Assembly (NCBI GenBank): GCA_028873975.1
Contig: JAPPMO010000060.1
Location: 1 to 48,965, forward strand
From: Chloroflexota bacterium
GTDB taxonomy: Bacteria; Chloroflexota; Anaerolineae; Aggregatilineales; Phototrophicaceae
DNA: 48,965 nt
Reading direction: 5' to 3'
A program made the position numbers and the translations under genes. The notes beneath the pieces are model-generated. The model had not been told where the DNA came from. It searched no databases and saw only the letters and a list, made by a program, of their open reading frames with translations. Within the stretch, counting starts at the first letter, position 1. Every line of letters begins with the position of its first letter. Below are positions 28,027-36,517 of this stretch, piece after piece.

Positions 28027-29124
28027 TCATTCATATTCATCTTCGCTTCTCAACAACACTGTCTCATCTCGCTGAACTTCGTTCGCGACATTGTCATAAG
28101 ATGGCATGAGCACAGCCTTATTTACTCCTTTCTCTCGGAGGAGTTTAAGGAGTTCTTTACGCTCATTGAAAGGCAACGAGAGTTTATATGCCTCTTTTTT
28201 CGCAACCATTCCTTTGAGATAGTATTCAAAGGGTATCCACTCACCCGCAAACCAGAACTTTTCATTGGTAAGTTCATCAAGCAAAAATGCACCCTCTTGC
28301 GCTCGAAGAAAACCTATATCTACTCGTCTATGCTTAATCACTTTCAGGCCAGTTCCACTAAGCCTATTTTGATTGATCGCCCAAACAACGATACGTCGAT
28401 TGTCACCATCATCGCATTTATCTTCACAGTGCGCCGCGAAAAACACGGCTACTAGGGGGCGATAGGTGACATCCAATAGTCGCGCTGGAATGCGGTGATG
28501 ACGCGCAAAGGCATAAGCAACGCCATAACAGTCTTCTGTCCTAAGTAGGGTATAGTCTGCCCCTAAGCGGTCACTCTCTGAAACTCTGTCTTTAAATAAC
28601 AGGGGCTTGTTCCAATTTGTTGCGAATCGGTCAGGAGGAATCGCTAAACCCACCTGATCTGCAAGGCTCTCAAAGTTGTAGAGCAACTTCCGCTCCGCAA
28701 GGCTGTGCCCAGTACTCCACAAGTAATATGCTTGAAATAGGTTAAAGGGAAACTCTTCTAATCTGCTTTCGGTTTGGTTCCAGTCCCGGAGATGTTCCGT
28801 ATCTTTTCTGAGATTTCGGATCAGTTTTACAAACTTTCTATCATCATTCAACGCCGAAGTACTTTCATGGAATGCTTTCTGTATGAATGGGAGATCATCT
28901 CCATCGCGCTCTATTGTCCTGAGAAAGCTATCAGGATTGTTGCCAGCGTAATCATCAATGATTTTGCACGGTCTCATCGCTGAAGGAAGCAGAGGCTTGT
29001 CCACATTCTGCCCACGATACAACCAAGTTTCGCCGCGACAGCGTTCACTGATCTCTTCAAGCGCGTCGAGGAAGTCCTTGGCGCAAGTAAATTTGCACGG
29101 TTCGACGTAATATTCTTCAGTCAT
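28027..29124 (-). CDS. FRG-domain protein
   Basis: A 365-residue protein with the FRG signature: the N-terminal TWLYRGQ (residues 33-39, R37) and, about 170 residues later, the FARHHRIPARLLDVTYRPLVAVFFA block. Both are diagnostic of the FRG domain, which is found in restriction-like and phage-defence settings and whose biochemical activity is not established. A polar middle region separates the blocks. The gene is AT-richer than its neighbours. It starts 5 bases after the stop of the nitrilase gene on the same strand (GGTAGGTG near the ATG), so it may be transcribed with it, though no functional link is evident. Acquisition by transfer is likely. Confidence 0.78.
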   Translation of the reverse strand: MTEEYYVEPCKFTCAKDFLDALEEISERCRGETWLYRGQNVDKPLLPSAMRPCKIIDDYAGNNPDSFLRTIERDGDDLPFIQKAFHESTSALNDDRKFVKLIRNLRKDTEHLRDWNQTESRLEEFPFNLFQAYYLWSTGHSLAERKLLYNFESLADQVGLAIPPDRFATNWNKPLLFKDRVSESDRLGADYTLLRTEDCYGVAYAFARHHRIPARLLDVTYRPLVAVFFAAHCEDKCDDGDNRRIVVWAINQNRLSGTGLKVIKHRRVDIGFLRAQEGAFLLDELTNEKFWFAGEWIPFEYYLKGMVAKKEAYKLSLPFNERKELLKLLREKGVNKAVLMPSYDNVANEVQRDETVLLRSEDEYE

Positions 29125-29129
29125 ATCAC

Positions 29130-29993
29130 CTACCCCAGATTCTCACTCAGAATCCGGCCCAGCTCCCGCCGCACCAGACCCGGGCGCTCGTCCCGCAGCA
29201 GCGGCAGGCGCGCGCGCGTCCGATGCAGCTGATTCAAGTCGATCTCCTGCGTGATTAGCGCTTCGTCGAAGTACAGTCCGCGCGTCAGAAATTCGCCGTC
29301 GGGATCGACCACCGACGAGCCGCCCCAGAAATTCTTGCCGTCCTCATAGCCGACGCGGTTGCAGTGCAGGATGTAGGCGGTGAACATGCTGCCGTAAGCT
29401 TGATTGACGTGCTCGACCCAGCGCGTACTCATCAGCCGGTCGCTCTCGTTAAGCCCGCGCGCCGGGCTGGAACTGTTGAGTATCAGGATATCGGCGCCAT
29501 CCAGCCAGAGCAGATAAGCCGGCGAGACATGCCAGAAATCTTCGCAGATCAACATGCCCAGGCGGCCGAAGCGCGTATCAAAGGCGCGGACGCTGTTGCC
29601 GCGGGCGAAATAGCGCGATTCGTCGAACATGGCGTAGGTGGGCAGGTAGAGCTTGTGATGCAGGTGCAGGGCTGCGCCGCCGGACAGGTAGGCATTGGCG
29701 ATGTAGAAGCGGTTGCGCCGGTCGCGATGCACGAAGCCGAATACGATGTCGATGGCGCTGTCTTCGGTGGCTTCCAGCAGTTTGCTGAATACCGGGTCAT
29801 GGGCGCTGGATTCGATAGCCACTTCCGGGACCAGATCCTGGACTTGATAGCCGGTCAGCGACAGTTCCGGGAATACCAGCAGGTCGACGCCCTCTTCGCG
29901 GGCTTGCCGCACATAATCGAGGTGCGTTCCCAGGTTATATGCCAGGTCGCCCAGTTTCGGGTAAATCTGCGCCAGCCCTACCTTGATGCGCAT
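29130..29993 (-). CDS. Nitrilase-superfamily (C-N hydrolase) enzyme
   Basis: A 287-residue amidohydrolase with the complete catalytic triad: E43 (FPELSLTGY), K114 (HHKLYLPTYAMFDE) and C150 (LICEDFWHV). The ATG at 29993 (AAGGAG 7 bases upstream) is preferred over the longer frame. The sequence around the cysteine resembles the glutaminase domain of glutamine-dependent NAD synthetase, but no synthetase domain follows and the protein ends after the hydrolase fold. It may be a free-standing amidase or glutaminase. The FRG gene follows immediately on the same strand. Confidence 0.82.
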   Translation of the reverse strand: MRIKVGLAQIYPKLGDLAYNLGTHLDYVRQAREEGVDLLVFPELSLTGYQVQDLVPEVAIESSAHDPVFSKLLEATEDSAIDIVFGFVHRDRRNRFYIANAYLSGGAALHLHHKLYLPTYAMFDESRYFARGNSVRAFDTRFGRLGMLICEDFWHVSPAYLLWLDGADILILNSSSPARGLNESDRLMSTRWVEHVNQAYGSMFTAYILHCNRVGYEDGKNFWGGSSVVDPDGEFLTRGLYFDEALITQEIDLNQLHRTRARLPLLRDERPGLVRRELGRILSENLG

Positions 29994-30020
29994 CGGTCCA
30001 GCTCCTTCGCCAGATATCAA

Positions 30021-30376
30021 GCGCCATCATAATGCAGACTTGGCATTCCAACAATTATGCAGCTGGCTTCCCCAGAGCAATGGCGCCAGATAATTTTAAC
30101 CACCGAGGACACCGAGACCACCGAGAAAAGCAATGAAAAAAATGCGTTGGTCTTATTTCAAGAGGCGCTTTTGAACAGCAGATGAAGTTTCGCTGGCGAC
30201 TTTGCCATGCTCAGGCAACAGATATAGAGGAATAGTCGTCAATACTCCCTAAACTCTGTGTCCTCTGGGGTTAAATATTTGTTTTAGGTATTTTGGTTCT
30301 GGCGCGATTGCTCTGCTGGGTTCCCGGCTGGTAATGGGACTATACCGTGCAATGCGGGAGCGCTGGCCAGGCGCGC
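30021..30376. repeat. Gene-free gap with inverted repeat copy C
   Basis: TTAACCACCGAGGACACCGA (30097-30116) and its partner CTCTGTGTCCTCTGGGGTTA (30254-30273) form an imperfect inverted pair about 140 bases apart. It is the third of four such elements. No gene or other structure is seen in the gap, which also holds the start region of the nitrilase gene. Confidence 0.65.
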
Positions 30377-31096
30377 CTAGGCTTTGTCGCCGCCCGGTTC
30401 CGACGGACGCTGCGTGAAGCGATAGCCGACGCCGCGTTCCGTGCGGATGTAATGCGGGTGATGGGAATCCGCCTCGAGCTTGCGCCGCAGGCGATGCATG
30501 TGGACGCGCAGGGTATCTTCGTAAACTTCTTCCGAGGGCCAGACCCGCGCGATCAGCATCCGGTTTTCGACGACGCGGGTGGCATTGCGCAGGAGCACAT
30601 GCAGCATGATCGACTCGGTGGGCGTCAACCCGACGGGTTCGCCGCCGACTATGATGCGGTTATGGGCAAAGTCGATGCTCAGGTTATCATCGACGTGAAT
30701 TATGGGTTCGCTGGCATAATCGAAGCTGGGAATGCGCGCCAAAACCACCTGTACGCGGGCTTCAAGCTCGCGCAGGTCAAAGGGCTTGACGATGAAATCT
30801 TCCGCATATCGCTTCAGCCCGTCAACGATGACGTCTTTGTCGCCGGTCGACGTCACGAAGATAATCGGCACATCGGCCATGGACTTCAACTGATTTGCCA
30901 ATTCAAAACCATGCGAGGACGGCAGCGACAAATTGACCAGCGCGATATGCGGCAGGCCCTGCTGCTGTATATGGTCGATGGCTGGGGGACCGTCCGGGAA
31001 GCTGGCGACTTTATAACCGGCGCTGTGAAGATGTTCCGTTACGGAAGCGCTAAACCCGGCATCATTGTCAACCAACAGAATCTTCGACTTCTTCAT
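30377..31096 (-). CDS. OmpR-type response regulator with atypical receiver
   Basis: A 239-residue two-domain regulator. The receiver (1-118) begins KILLVDNDAGF (D10, N11, D12) and ends with VKPF (K104). Where the phosphorylated Asp belongs, the sequence is IALVNLSLPSSHGFEL, so the residue is Asn (N55, codon AAT). The C-terminal winged helix (about 135-230: LTPTESIMLHVLLRN, DTLRVHMHRLRRKLEADSHHPHYIRTERGVGYRF) is normal. An Asn cannot accept phosphate in the usual way, so the protein probably works without phosphorylation or through another signal. No histidine kinase gene is in the window. It is read toward the 30.0-30.4 kb repeat gap. The domain call is certain; the target is unknown. Confidence 0.9.
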   Translation of the reverse strand: MKKSKILLVDNDAGFSASVTEHLHSAGYKVASFPDGPPAIDHIQQQGLPHIALVNLSLPSSHGFELANQLKSMADVPIIFVTSTGDKDVIVDGLKRYAEDFIVKPFDLRELEARVQVVLARIPSFDYASEPIIHVDDNLSIDFAHNRIIVGGEPVGLTPTESIMLHVLLRNATRVVENRMLIARVWPSEEVYEDTLRVHMHRLRRKLEADSHHPHYIRTERGVGYRFTQRPSEPGGDKA

Positions 31097-31344
31097 TGCT
31101 TTGCCCGCTTTCTGCTACTGCGCCAGTGTCAATGCGCCGGTCACAATGTTAAGGAAATATACCTGTATTGTAACGTCAAGTCAAACGGAAACAGAACTAT
31201 GAGCGCCAACAAGCGACTATTTTGCAGATCCATAATGTTTGAGATCTGGGATAGGGCATTGGAAAAATGCTCGGAATGCGTGAATTGCGTCAAAGATGAG
31301 AGACTGCGATTACTGCTGTTCGTCCGGGCTAACGTTTCGGCAAC

Positions 31345-31815
31345 TTACGAGATTCGCTGCAAATACTCGAGGTTTCTGACAATCCAGTCGCGCATTTCGG
31401 GCGTCTTGATGTTGATATTGACCAAAGCCTCCGCATCCAGCGGGATTTCTTCGGGGATGAATTCGCCCCGGGCCGGATCGTCAAATTCTGGACCATAACG
31501 CTTGCTGATGTCATAGTTTTCCAGCCGACAGACGAAGAAATGTTCTTCGAGTTGTTTGCCGGCTTTCCGATGTTCCAAGACGAAGGCGGTGTCCAATACA
31601 GTCGCCACAGCGCCCAGTTCCTCGTATAGTTCGCGCTCCAAAGCGGCGAAGAGATCATAATCGCCATGCTCAACGCCGCCGCCTGGCGCGACCCAGTATG
31701 GGGAACCATTCCTCGGCTTTATCCGCTTGATAAACAGGACAGAGCCTTTTTTTGTCAGCAAAATGGCGCGCACGCGTCGATTGATGATTAAGGATTGCGT
31801 CGTATTCGCTAGCAT
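31345..31815 (-). CDS. Nudix hydrolase
   Basis: About 156 residues from the ATG at 31815 (a TTG lies 9 bases earlier in frame). The Nudix box is GGGVEHGDYDLFAALERELYEELG (shown in parts: GGGVEHGDYDLFAAL, then ERELYEELG), which carries the metal-binding REL-x-EE core. Sequence before it (SPYWVAPGGG) matches nucleotide-type Nudix enzymes that hydrolyse a nucleoside diphosphate linked to another group. The substrate cannot be assigned. No ribosome site is clear. It lies between the OmpR-type regulator and the MntR-like repressor, on the same strand. Confidence 0.8.
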   Translation of the reverse strand: MLANTTQSLIINRRVRAILLTKKGSVLFIKRIKPRNGSPYWVAPGGGVEHGDYDLFAALERELYEELGAVATVLDTAFVLEHRKAGKQLEEHFFVCRLENYDISKRYGPEFDDPARGEFIPEEIPLDAEALVNINIKTPEMRDWIVRNLEYLQRIS

Positions 31816-31944
31816 GTGGTTCAATGATCAGATCTATATTGAGCGTCAGACAAGAATTCGCGGCGAAGCCAGCGGTCGCGGCTCGCCCGGCACAACTCGC
31901 TCAAAGGCTCTAAATATACGTTTTTGAAAAGAGAAAGGATTGTA

Positions 31945-32634
31945 TCATGAATCGTCGAAGAATTCAACCAGGATAAGGGAAGCCATCTTGTGACCAATGA
32001 TTATTGGCTCTTGCGAGCCCACTTGAATCGTTAATGGACCTTCAAATCGTTCGCGCGCGACTACTTCCAGCGTGTTGCCCATCATCAATCCGCGTTCCTG
32101 GGAATCCTGGAGCATATCGGGATCATCCATTACGAAGCGTCGGATGCGCGCTGGCCTATGCAATGCCAGGCTGGATAGCGGCTGCAAGTTGCGCTGGGGC
32201 ATGACGCCTTCAGAATTGGGAATGGGATCGCCATGCGGGTCGTATTTCGGGTTGCCCATTTTGCGCGCGATCGCCTCGATAAAACGGTCAGAGACGCTAT
32301 GTTCCAGCGCCTCCGCCTCATCATGTATCTCGTGCAACTTGTATTCCAGGTCATGCACCAGATAGGTTTCAATCAGACGATGTCGGCGCAGCATCTGCAA
32401 GGCGACCCGCTCGCCTTCATCGGTCAATCTGACGCCGCGATATTTTCGGTAATCGACCGTGCCCTCTTCGACCAATCGTTGCGCCATATCCGTCACGGCC
32501 GGCGGACTCACGTTCAAAGCCTCCGCCAGCGCATTCGTCGATACGCGCTCATGCTCGCGCTGCAAGGTATATACAGCTTTTAGGAAGTCTTCCACCGACT
32601 GAGACGATCCCGACGAAAGCTTGCGTCTGTTCAT
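31945..32634 (-). CDS. MntR/DtxR-family metal-dependent repressor
   Basis: A 229-residue repressor from the ATG at 32634 (longer in-frame starts exist). A winged helix lies at about 10-75 (SVEDFLKAVYTLQRE, STNALAEALNVSPPAVTDMAQRLVEEG, YRGVRLTDEGE). A dimerisation region with metal ligands follows (HRLIETYLVHDLEYKL, DEAEALEHSVSDRF). A C-terminal FeoA-like SH3 domain completes it (GPLTIQVGSQEPIIIGHKMA). Metal-site alignment to Bacillus MntR gives D16 for D8, H85 for H77, E108 for E99 and E111-H112 for E102-H103, so the position that is Cys in DtxR is Glu here, as in MntR. This favours manganese, but K19 replaces one MntR ligand. It is divergent from the J-protein operon across 305 bases. Confidence 0.83.
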   Translation of the reverse strand: MNRRKLSSGSSQSVEDFLKAVYTLQREHERVSTNALAEALNVSPPAVTDMAQRLVEEGTVDYRKYRGVRLTDEGERVALQMLRRHRLIETYLVHDLEYKLHEIHDEAEALEHSVSDRFIEAIARKMGNPKYDPHGDPIPNSEGVMPQRNLQPLSSLALHRPARIRRFVMDDPDMLQDSQERGLMMGNTLEVVARERFEGPLTIQVGSQEPIIIGHKMASLILVEFFDDS

Positions 32635-32939
32635 TTCCGTTCCCGGTGTGTTTCCGGCAGATGCCACCGCGCCTATCATATCATAATGGCTGACCAAGCC
32701 ACCAACGCAATTCTAACGATGCTGCGATATATTATGATTGAAACGAGTCTATTGCGGCTGGGCGCCGGCATTCGCGCCCGCGCAACAGCGCCTGTCTTGA
32801 TTGACCGCCTGCTTTACAAGGCGTACAATGTGCAGATACACGACAGTCGAGCTCGGGTGAACTTGGACCGCAGACATCCGCCTAGAGCAGCGCGCGCGGA
32901 CGGGGCTGCAAAACGCAAAGCAATCAGTGGAACCAGCGT
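32635..32939. other. 305-base divergent gap: MntR-like repressor and J-protein starts
   Basis: No gene is seen. The sequence holds a probable promoter for the plus-strand operon (32801-32829) and AT-rich bases near 32680-32745. Nothing clearly resembling an MntR box was identified. Confidence 0.4.
32801..32829 (+). promoter_or_regulatory. Probable promoter of the J-protein/HtrA operon
   Basis: TTGACC (32801-32806) and TACAAT (32824-32829) are separated by exactly 17 bases. The ATG of the J-protein gene lies 110 bases downstream. A CIRCE-type heat-shock element was not seen. Confidence 0.5.
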
Positions 32940-33821
32940 ATGGCCAGAGACTATTATCAAGTGCTGGGCGTAAAACGAAACGCCAGCGAAGACGAAATCA
33001 AGAGAGCGTTTCGCCACAAGGCGAAACAGCATCATCCCGATGCCAATCCGGACAATCCTGCTGCCGAGGCGCGCTTCAAAGAAGTCAATGAGGCTTACGA
33101 GATCTTGAGCGACGAGGAGAAGCGGTCGGCTTATGACCGCTTCGGCGAAAACTGGCGGCAGTATCAAGGAAACCCCTTCGGCGGCGCCGGAGGACAAGCG
33201 CGCATGGACGATATGTCCGAGATATTTGAGACGATATTCGGGGGTGGCGGGGGGCAGCGTCGAAGAAGCGGGGGTTTTGGCGGCTTCCGTACACAGGCCG
33301 CTCATCCGCGCCCCGGCGAGGACATCGAACAGGAGGTCGGCATCAGCTTGCGGGAAGCCTACGAAGGCACGCAGCGCATCATAAGCAAAGATGGGCGCGA
33401 TATCACCGTTCAAATTCCCCGCGGCGCCGCCACCGGCACAAAAGCGCGCCTCGCAGGCGAGGGATATCCCGGCGCTTATGGCGGTCCCGCCGGCAACCTG
33501 TATCTCATTGTACGCGTCGGGGACGATCCGCTTTTTGAACGTGTAGACGACGATATCTTCGTAGATATCAAAGTTGATGCCTTCACTGCCATGCTGGGCG
33601 GCGAGGTGGAGGTACCGACGCTGACGCGCCCCGTCCGCATGAAAATCCGCCCCGGCACGCAGGCGGGCCAAAAGCTGAGGATGACCGGCAAGGGCATGCC
33701 CAAGCTCAGAACGGACAAGGCTTACGGCGATCTCTATGCCAGAGTTATTATTACAGTGCCCGAGAACCTCAGTCGCGCGCAACGGGATCTGGCCGAGGAG
33801 CTGCGCGCCAGCTTGGGCTAG
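32940..33821 (+). CDS. cbpA: CbpA-type J-domain co-chaperone
   Basis: A 293-residue class II J protein (no Cys-rich zinc finger). The J domain is at 1-70 with the HPD motif (H32-P33-D34 in KQHHPDANP) that stimulates DnaK ATPase. A Gly/Phe-rich linker lies at about 88-110 ([16 protein letters not shown]). Two C-terminal substrate-binding beta domains follow ([59 protein letters not shown]). The domain plan fits E. coli CbpA rather than DnaJ, but no DnaK or GrpE gene is next to it. The HtrA-like lipoprotein gene follows 12 bases on, which suggests a joint protein-quality-control operon. Confidence 0.9.
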   Translation: MARDYYQVLGVKRNASEDEIKRAFRHKAKQHHPDANPDNPAAEARFKEVNEAYEILSDEEKRSAYDRFGENWRQYQGNPFGGAGGQARMDDMSEIFETIFGGGGGQRRRSGGFGGFRTQAAHPRPGEDIEQEVGISLREAYEGTQRIISKDGRDITVQIPRGAATGTKARLAGEGYPGAYGGPAGNLYLIVRVGDDPLFERVDDDIFVDIKVDAFTAMLGGEVEVPTLTRPVRMKIRPGTQAGQKLRMTGKGMPKLRTDKAYGDLYARVIITVPENLSRAQRDLAEELRASLG

Positions 33822-33833
33822 CGGGAGGGTGAA

Positions 33834-35096
33834 TTGCAACGCTGGTCGCGGTCAATCTGTCGCTCCATGCTCCACCTGCTTGCGGTCGCATTGCTGTCGT
33901 CCTGCAGCGCCCTGCAAGGGTTGAGCGCCGATGTAGACGATGCAGGCGATGCAGGCAATGAAGACAGCGTTTTCCCACAGCCAGCGGAAGGGCAGCTTGC
34001 TGGCGCTGCGTCGACGCCGGAGCTCGCCGCGGCGGCGGACGCCGAATATGCGCTGATCACTGAAATCTATGAACGCGCCAGCCCCTCCGTCGTCAACGTG
34101 GAGAGCGCCTTCACGGTTGCGGGCAGCGACGCCGAAGAAAAGCGGCGAGGATCCGGCTTTGTATACGACCGCATCGGGCATATTGTCACGAACGCCCATC
34201 TCGTTAAAGACGCGGATTCCATTACCGTGACCTTGCATAATGCCTGGGTGACCGATGCCCGGCTTCAGGGTCTGGACAGCTTCAGCGACTTGGCGGTGCT
34301 CAAGATCGAGACGGCGCAGGAACGTTTGACGCCGTTGCAGATCGGCGAGTCGGCTAACTTAAAAGTGGGGCAACGCGCCATTTCTATTGGCAGTCCATTC
34401 GGCTTGAACAACTCAATGACGATGGGTATTGTCAGCGGGTTGGGGAGATCGCTGCGCTCGGCCGAGTTGATCGGCGGACCGCAAATGCCCGGGTTCGATA
34501 ACCCTGCGATCATTCAAATCGATACGCCGATCAACCCGGGCACGTCCGGCGGTCCTTTGTTGAATTCGAGCGGCCAGGTGATTGGCATCACGACGGCTAT
34601 TCGCTCGGACAATGGCGTATTCCAAGGCGTCGGTTTCGCTGTTCCGGCCGATACCATGCGCCGCGTCGTGCCGGAGTTGATAGAGCGCGGCCGCGTAGAT
34701 TATGCCTGGATGGGTCTTTCGGTCATGCCGGAAGACGGCGGATTCGGCGTCGCGGGCTTGAGCGAGGCGCTGGGACTGACGGTAGAGCGCGGGGTGTTGC
34801 TAAAGGGCGTGGCGCGAGGATCCCCGGCTGCGCTGGCTGGATTGCGCGGCGGGCATGAGACGATTGAGGTTCGCGGGCAAGCGGTCTGTACCGGAGGCGA
34901 TCTCATCATCGCTATCAATGACTATCACATCAAGAATCTGGATGACCTGAATGCCTACTTGATCCAAAACACAGTCCCGGGCGACGAAATAGAGCTGTTG
35001 GTCATACGCGAAAAGCGGACCTTCAAAGCGGAGCTTAGGCTGCAACCGAGGCCCAATGACAATCGTCCGACTTTGGATTGCGACTCGACGGGCTAG
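33834..35096 (+). CDS. HtrA/DegP-like serine protease lipoprotein
   Basis: A 420-residue secreted protease. The N-terminus has a lipobox (ALLSSC, C24), so it is probably lipid-anchored outside the membrane. The catalytic triad is H122 (VTNAHLV), D152 (FSDLAVL) and S238 (INPGTSGGPLL). A C-terminal PDZ domain (about 295-400: YAWMGLSVMPEDGGFGVAG, GVLLKGVARGSPAALAGL, GDLIIAINDYHIKNLDDLNAYL) follows. The first 75 residues after the anchor are Ala/Asp-rich and probably flexible. The start is TTG at 33834, with GGGAGG 6 bases upstream, 12 bases after the J-protein stop; a downstream ATG (SMLHLL) is the alternative. The HtrA fold is clear; the subgroup (DegP, DegQ or DegS) is not. Confidence 0.88.
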   Translation: MQRWSRSICRSMLHLLAVALLSSCSALQGLSADVDDAGDAGNEDSVFPQPAEGQLAGAASTPELAAAADAEYALITEIYERASPSVVNVESAFTVAGSDAEEKRRGSGFVYDRIGHIVTNAHLVKDADSITVTLHNAWVTDARLQGLDSFSDLAVLKIETAQERLTPLQIGESANLKVGQRAISIGSPFGLNNSMTMGIVSGLGRSLRSAELIGGPQMPGFDNPAIIQIDTPINPGTSGGPLLNSSGQVIGITTAIRSDNGVFQGVGFAVPADTMRRVVPELIERGRVDYAWMGLSVMPEDGGFGVAGLSEALGLTVERGVLLKGVARGSPAALAGLRGGHETIEVRGQAVCTGGDLIIAINDYHIKNLDDLNAYLIQNTVPGDEIELLVIREKRTFKAELRLQPRPNDNRPTLDCDSTG

Positions 35097-35107
35097 GACA
35101 GAAGATC

Positions 35108-35662
35108 ATGGAACCGCTGTTATTGACAGATGAATTGGTCAAAATGCGGCCCTTTGTCGCGGCGGATGTCGCGCCGGTCTTCGAGTTGGCGGGCGCCAGG
35201 GAAATCGCGGAGAACACTTTCGTCCCTCACCCCTATTCGCGGAAAGCAGCCCAGGAGTTTGTCGACCGGGTTCGGGAGCAATGGTCGACGGACGAAGCCT
35301 ATGTATTTGTCATCACAGACAGAGCGACCGATACCTTTGTCGGCTGCATGGGCATTCATCCCGAAGACAAGCATAACAGCGCGACGGTCGGTTATTGGAT
35401 CGGCAAGCCATATTGGGGGCGCGGTATGGCGACGGCGGCTTTGCGGCTGCTGATTCGTTTCGGCTTCGAGCAACTCGAGGTCAACCGCATTGAGGCGGGC
35501 CATCTGGTCCAGAACCTGGCATCCGGCCGCGTGATGCAAAAGGCCGATATGCGCTGTGAAGGCAGGCGTCGAGGGTCGCAGCTCCATCGCGGAGAATACA
35601 AGGATGCCATCTGGTACGCTATCTTACGTAAAGAATATCAGCGCCAAGAGTCGATCGAATGA
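35108..35662 (+). CDS. GNAT-family N-acetyltransferase (RimJ/RimL-like)
   Basis: A 184-residue acetyl-CoA-dependent transferase. The sequence pattern is that of RimJ/RimL-type GNATs: LTDELVKMRPFVAADVAPVFEL, VFVITDRATDTFVGCMGIHPED, ATVGYWIGKPYWGRGMATAALRLLIRFGF (the acetyl-CoA binding loop is YWGRGMATAAL), then VNRIEAGHLVQNLASGRVMQKADM. It starts 11 bases after the HtrA stop on the same strand, with AGGACAG ahead of the ATG. The acceptor (protein N-terminus or small amine) is not known; its place in the J-protein/HtrA operon suggests nothing definite. A second GNAT is at 41622-42182. Confidence 0.82.
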   Translation: MEPLLLTDELVKMRPFVAADVAPVFELAGAREIAENTFVPHPYSRKAAQEFVDRVREQWSTDEAYVFVITDRATDTFVGCMGIHPEDKHNSATVGYWIGKPYWGRGMATAALRLLIRFGFEQLEVNRIEAGHLVQNLASGRVMQKADMRCEGRRRGSQLHRGEYKDAIWYAILRKEYQRQESIE

Positions 35663-35758
35663 GTCACATTATCAGCAAAGTCCTAGATGATATTTTGTTT
35701 TGGAGTTTGAACAAAATTGCCTCGAGTTCAATATTTGCCGGGGCTTGAAGTCCCAAAG

Positions 35759-36517
35759 CTAAAGACATTCCTTGCATATCAGTGCTGTACCTAGACGAAA
35801 GTTGCAGCGCTTGCGTTCGTTGTTTTGATCTTTCACAAATGTATATGAATGAAAATGCTGCGAATGCCCCAACTTGGCTGTGCCTATATGGCCGAAACTG
35901 AATTGTCGTGTAATGTATTGAAATAAGACATCTTGCACAATTAGCACAAGATGTTTCCCCAATCCTTCAAATGTTTCGATCTTGTGGTGCAATTGCATTA
36001 ATATAGTTTTGGCAGTCATCTTCCAGTTCATGCCGAAAGGTTTGTTGGAATAGTTTTCGTCTATATCCCCAACCCCAACAGACTGTAGAAACCGCTGACG
36101 CTGCGGCCAAACAGTTCCTGTCGTATCTAACGTTTGCAATTCAATGCCTACGAAATCGACTACTTTTCCGCTTTGCGCAGATACCAGAAAATAGTCTACA
36201 CTGCCGCCCGGAATTTCGACTTGCGCTATCCTGTGCAACTCATTTCCAGGCTCATGCAATCTAAGTAAATGAAGGCAATCGATAAATATCCTTCCACTAC
36301 TCAACATACGATGTGGACAGACTAGGATATCCTTTGGATCACGAACACCGTAATTGACCGAACATGTGCCGATTGCGAGATCCGGTTGACTTTTACGAAC
36401 TTTCAAGCATGCACGTTCCAAATATGGACAGTATTGCTCCTTGACAATCTTCTTCCAGTCAATGTCTGAAGCGACAGTTGGAATGCCGAACAGTTCAACT
36501 ACCCTTTGACCGGTCAT
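35759..36517 (-). CDS. NotI-like type II restriction endonuclease
   Basis: 252 residues from the ATG at 36517, whose ATGA overlaps the stop of the methyltransferase (a TTG at 36532 is also in frame). Four cysteines (C30, C37, C52, C67; CPYLERACLK, IGTCSVNYG, LVCPHRM) match the iron-binding Cys4 site of NotI. The nuclease core has VDYFLVS (D108) and FVGIELQTLDTTG (E126, Q128), like the D...ExQ active site of NotI. NotI cuts GCGGCCGC; whether this one does is not proven. GC content is lower than its neighbours. The gene is the second of a two-gene R-M operon, after the N4-cytosine methyltransferase. Confidence 0.78.
   Translation of the reverse strand: MTGQRVVELFGIPTVASDIDWKKIVKEQYCPYLERACLKVRKSQPDLAIGTCSVNYGVRDPKDILVCPHRMLSSGRIFIDCLHLLRLHEPGNELHRIAQVEIPGGSVDYFLVSAQSGKVVDFVGIELQTLDTTGTVWPQRQRFLQSVGVGDIDENYSNKPFGMNWKMTAKTILMQLHHKIETFEGLGKHLVLIVQDVLFQYITRQFSFGHIGTAKLGHSQHFHSYTFVKDQNNERKRCNFRLGTALICKECL

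Noticed and set aside
30121..30376. Possible small gene in the repeat-rich gap upstream of the regulator stop
   Set aside because: No frame with a start signal and no protein-like composition. The sequence is accounted for by inverted repeat copy C.
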